Source of the DNA: Nautilus pompilius
Taxonomy: Eukaryota > Mollusca > Cephalopoda > Nautilida > Nautilidae
Length of the DNA stretch: 64,000 nucleotides
Assembly: GCA_018389105.1 (NCBI GenBank)
Contig: JACATO010000604.1
Span: forward strand, 641,213-705,212
Reading direction: 5' to 3'
In this document: positions 62,881 to 64,000 of the stretch, piece by piece
Layout: the number at the start of each line of letters is the position of its first letter
How positions within the stretch are numbered: position 1 is the first letter of the stretch
The notes under the pieces: model-generated
Database searches by the model: none
Seen by the model: only the letters and a program-made list of their open reading frames with translations
Told to the model about the DNA's origin: nothing
Program-made: the position numbers and the translations under genes

Positions 62881-63449
62881 TTTACTGCCAATGAATAGTT
62901 ATTATCTAGCACACCAGATAATTTTGGGGGTGAATCATTATTACGGCGTCTTTAAAAAGAAAATGCCCATTTTTAGAAAGACTTAATAATCTAATTAAAA
63001 CAGCAGTGTTCAGGTTTCCAGATAAGATAACAGGATATATAGGAGCAAAAGGCTTACAAATCAATATAAATATCTCAATATTCGTCGTCAGAACAGATTA
63101 AATGTCATGGGGATAGCCTTCGAACCGTAGCAGGGGATAATAACGCTTAACGTTTGTTGTTTGTTTTGTTCTGTAGAGATGACGAACCGCACATAGACCG
63201 GAGATAAGTTTCTAAAATATCCCTTAGTCGACACAAAGTCCGCGTCTTGGTTTCTACCAGAGTTTAAGATGGATTACGGTTTGTGTTTTTTTTTAAACTA
63301 GAAAACGTCAATTTATGAGACGGCCCCTTGTCGTTCCTGACTTCCCGAACCGAATCGAGTCGGTGAGGGGCGGTGGGTGGAGTGGATGACGGGGACGGGA
63401 AACGGGTCGTTAATTAAAGGTATGAACATGACACCTGCTGTACTTGGAG

Positions 63450-63522
63450 CGTGTTCATGGTCAAACCCGGCCACGAAATACCATCGACGTCAGGATGTCC
63501 GGCCGGGTTTCATTTGAACACG
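63450..63522. repeat. Inverted repeat (hairpin) with AAACCCGGCC arms
   Basis: CGTGTTCATGGTCAAACCC... at 63450-63472 faces GGCCGGGTTTCATTTGAACA... at 63501-63522. The arms match except for a central four- or five-base patch, with a 28-base loop. Confidence 0.7.
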
Positions 63523-63954
63523 GGTCGTCAAGGCAGAAACGAAGAGTTCCATCAAGCGGACGGGGACATTCCCAAAGAAACGGCTCCGTTCTCCTCGGTT
63601 TGCGCCTGGTTTTTGCTAAATCCTCGCTCGAGTTTGCTACAGTGGACGGACGTCATCCCCCTGTTCGTTAACGATGCGATGATCCCATATTGTTCCGCTA
63701 AAAGATCTTCCTTCCTTTTGCCTGGAACCGCCAGTTCTTGGTTCTTCAGTTGGTTCGAACAAACGGACTGCAGACCCCAACTCTCGCGACGGACGATTCT
63801 TTTAGATTTCGTTCTGAAGGCTTCTCGCCAGACGACATTCTGATTGACGAAACCTGGCGGGGAATGCGGGAACCTCTGGTGTTTGTGTCCGCCCAGCCAT
63901 GTTACTGAACCAACCTCGGGCGTTAGAAAAATACCGGTAGTAGTTTTCGCCTGT

Positions 63955-63956
<2 letters not shown>

Positions 63957-63989
<33 letters not shown>

Positions 63990-64000
63990 CTCTCTCCATC
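63957..64000. repeat. (CT)n tract at window edge
   Basis: About 20 CT units run to the end of the window and finish in CTCTCCATC, the same word found in the array A units. A further array may follow outside the window. Confidence 0.85.

Noticed and set aside
63451-63843. 130-residue frame at the window end
   Set aside because: Overlaps the inverted repeat and a second open frame; no domain recognised.

Overview
This is a window of animal nuclear DNA: AT-rich, with long introns, GT-AG exons, poly(A) signals, tRNA-derived SINE-like repeats, Tc1/mariner and other transposon relics, and many microsatellites. A mollusc or another lophotrochozoan seems most likely from the style of the repeats and the protein sequences, but no species can be named from the sequence alone.

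Three protein-coding genes can be supported. (1) Positions 988-4394, + strand: the last four coding exons of a CRYZL1-like quinone-oxidoreductase-like protein, including what looks like a minor-class (U12) AT-AG intron. (2) Positions 7119-27149, + strand: a LAS1L/Las1 pre-rRNA ITS2 endoribonuclease gene of about 13 coding exons, from the start codon to an acidic C-terminal exon. Two coding exons each lack one base in an A-run, so the model is not cleanly open. (3) Positions 36392-47716, - strand: a complete six-exon Regnase/ZC3H12 (MCPIP) gene encoding about 1053 residues, with UBA-like, PIN RNase, CCCH zinc-finger and C-terminal conserved domains. LAS1L and Regnase are convergent. Both encode RNases, which may be coincidence.

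Layout: 1-4.5 kb CRYZL1 3' end; 5.2-6.3 kb broken repeat-encoded protein; 7.1-27.5 kb LAS1L, with a C-rich minisatellite in intron 1 and transposon and SINE relics in its introns; 27.5-33.8 kb intergenic, with a CpG-richer patch near 28.1-29.6 kb, a LAS1L-exon-like copy at 29.97 kb and SINEs; 33.8-47.7 kb Regnase with a long 3'UTR; 47.7-48.0 kb its CpG-rich promoter; 48-64 kb a repeat-dense flank without a convincing gene.

The most unusual part is the flank upstream of Regnase. Four arrays (52.1, 56.5, 58.3 and 59.0 kb) are built from one family of CT/GA-rich units with a shared core ending in GACGTCATCTCTC. Three of them contain the CRE palindrome TGACGTCA, about 22 perfect copies in 2.7 kb. 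The two upstream arrays read in one orientation and the two downstream in the other. The flank also holds a 1.57-kb Tc1 element with long IR/DR-type terminal repeats and a frameshifted transposase that resembles common fish Tc1 elements, and a 172-176 bp tandem repeat. A second notable structure is a 185-bp triplication in a Regnase intron that copies the end of exon 5 together with its 5' splice site.
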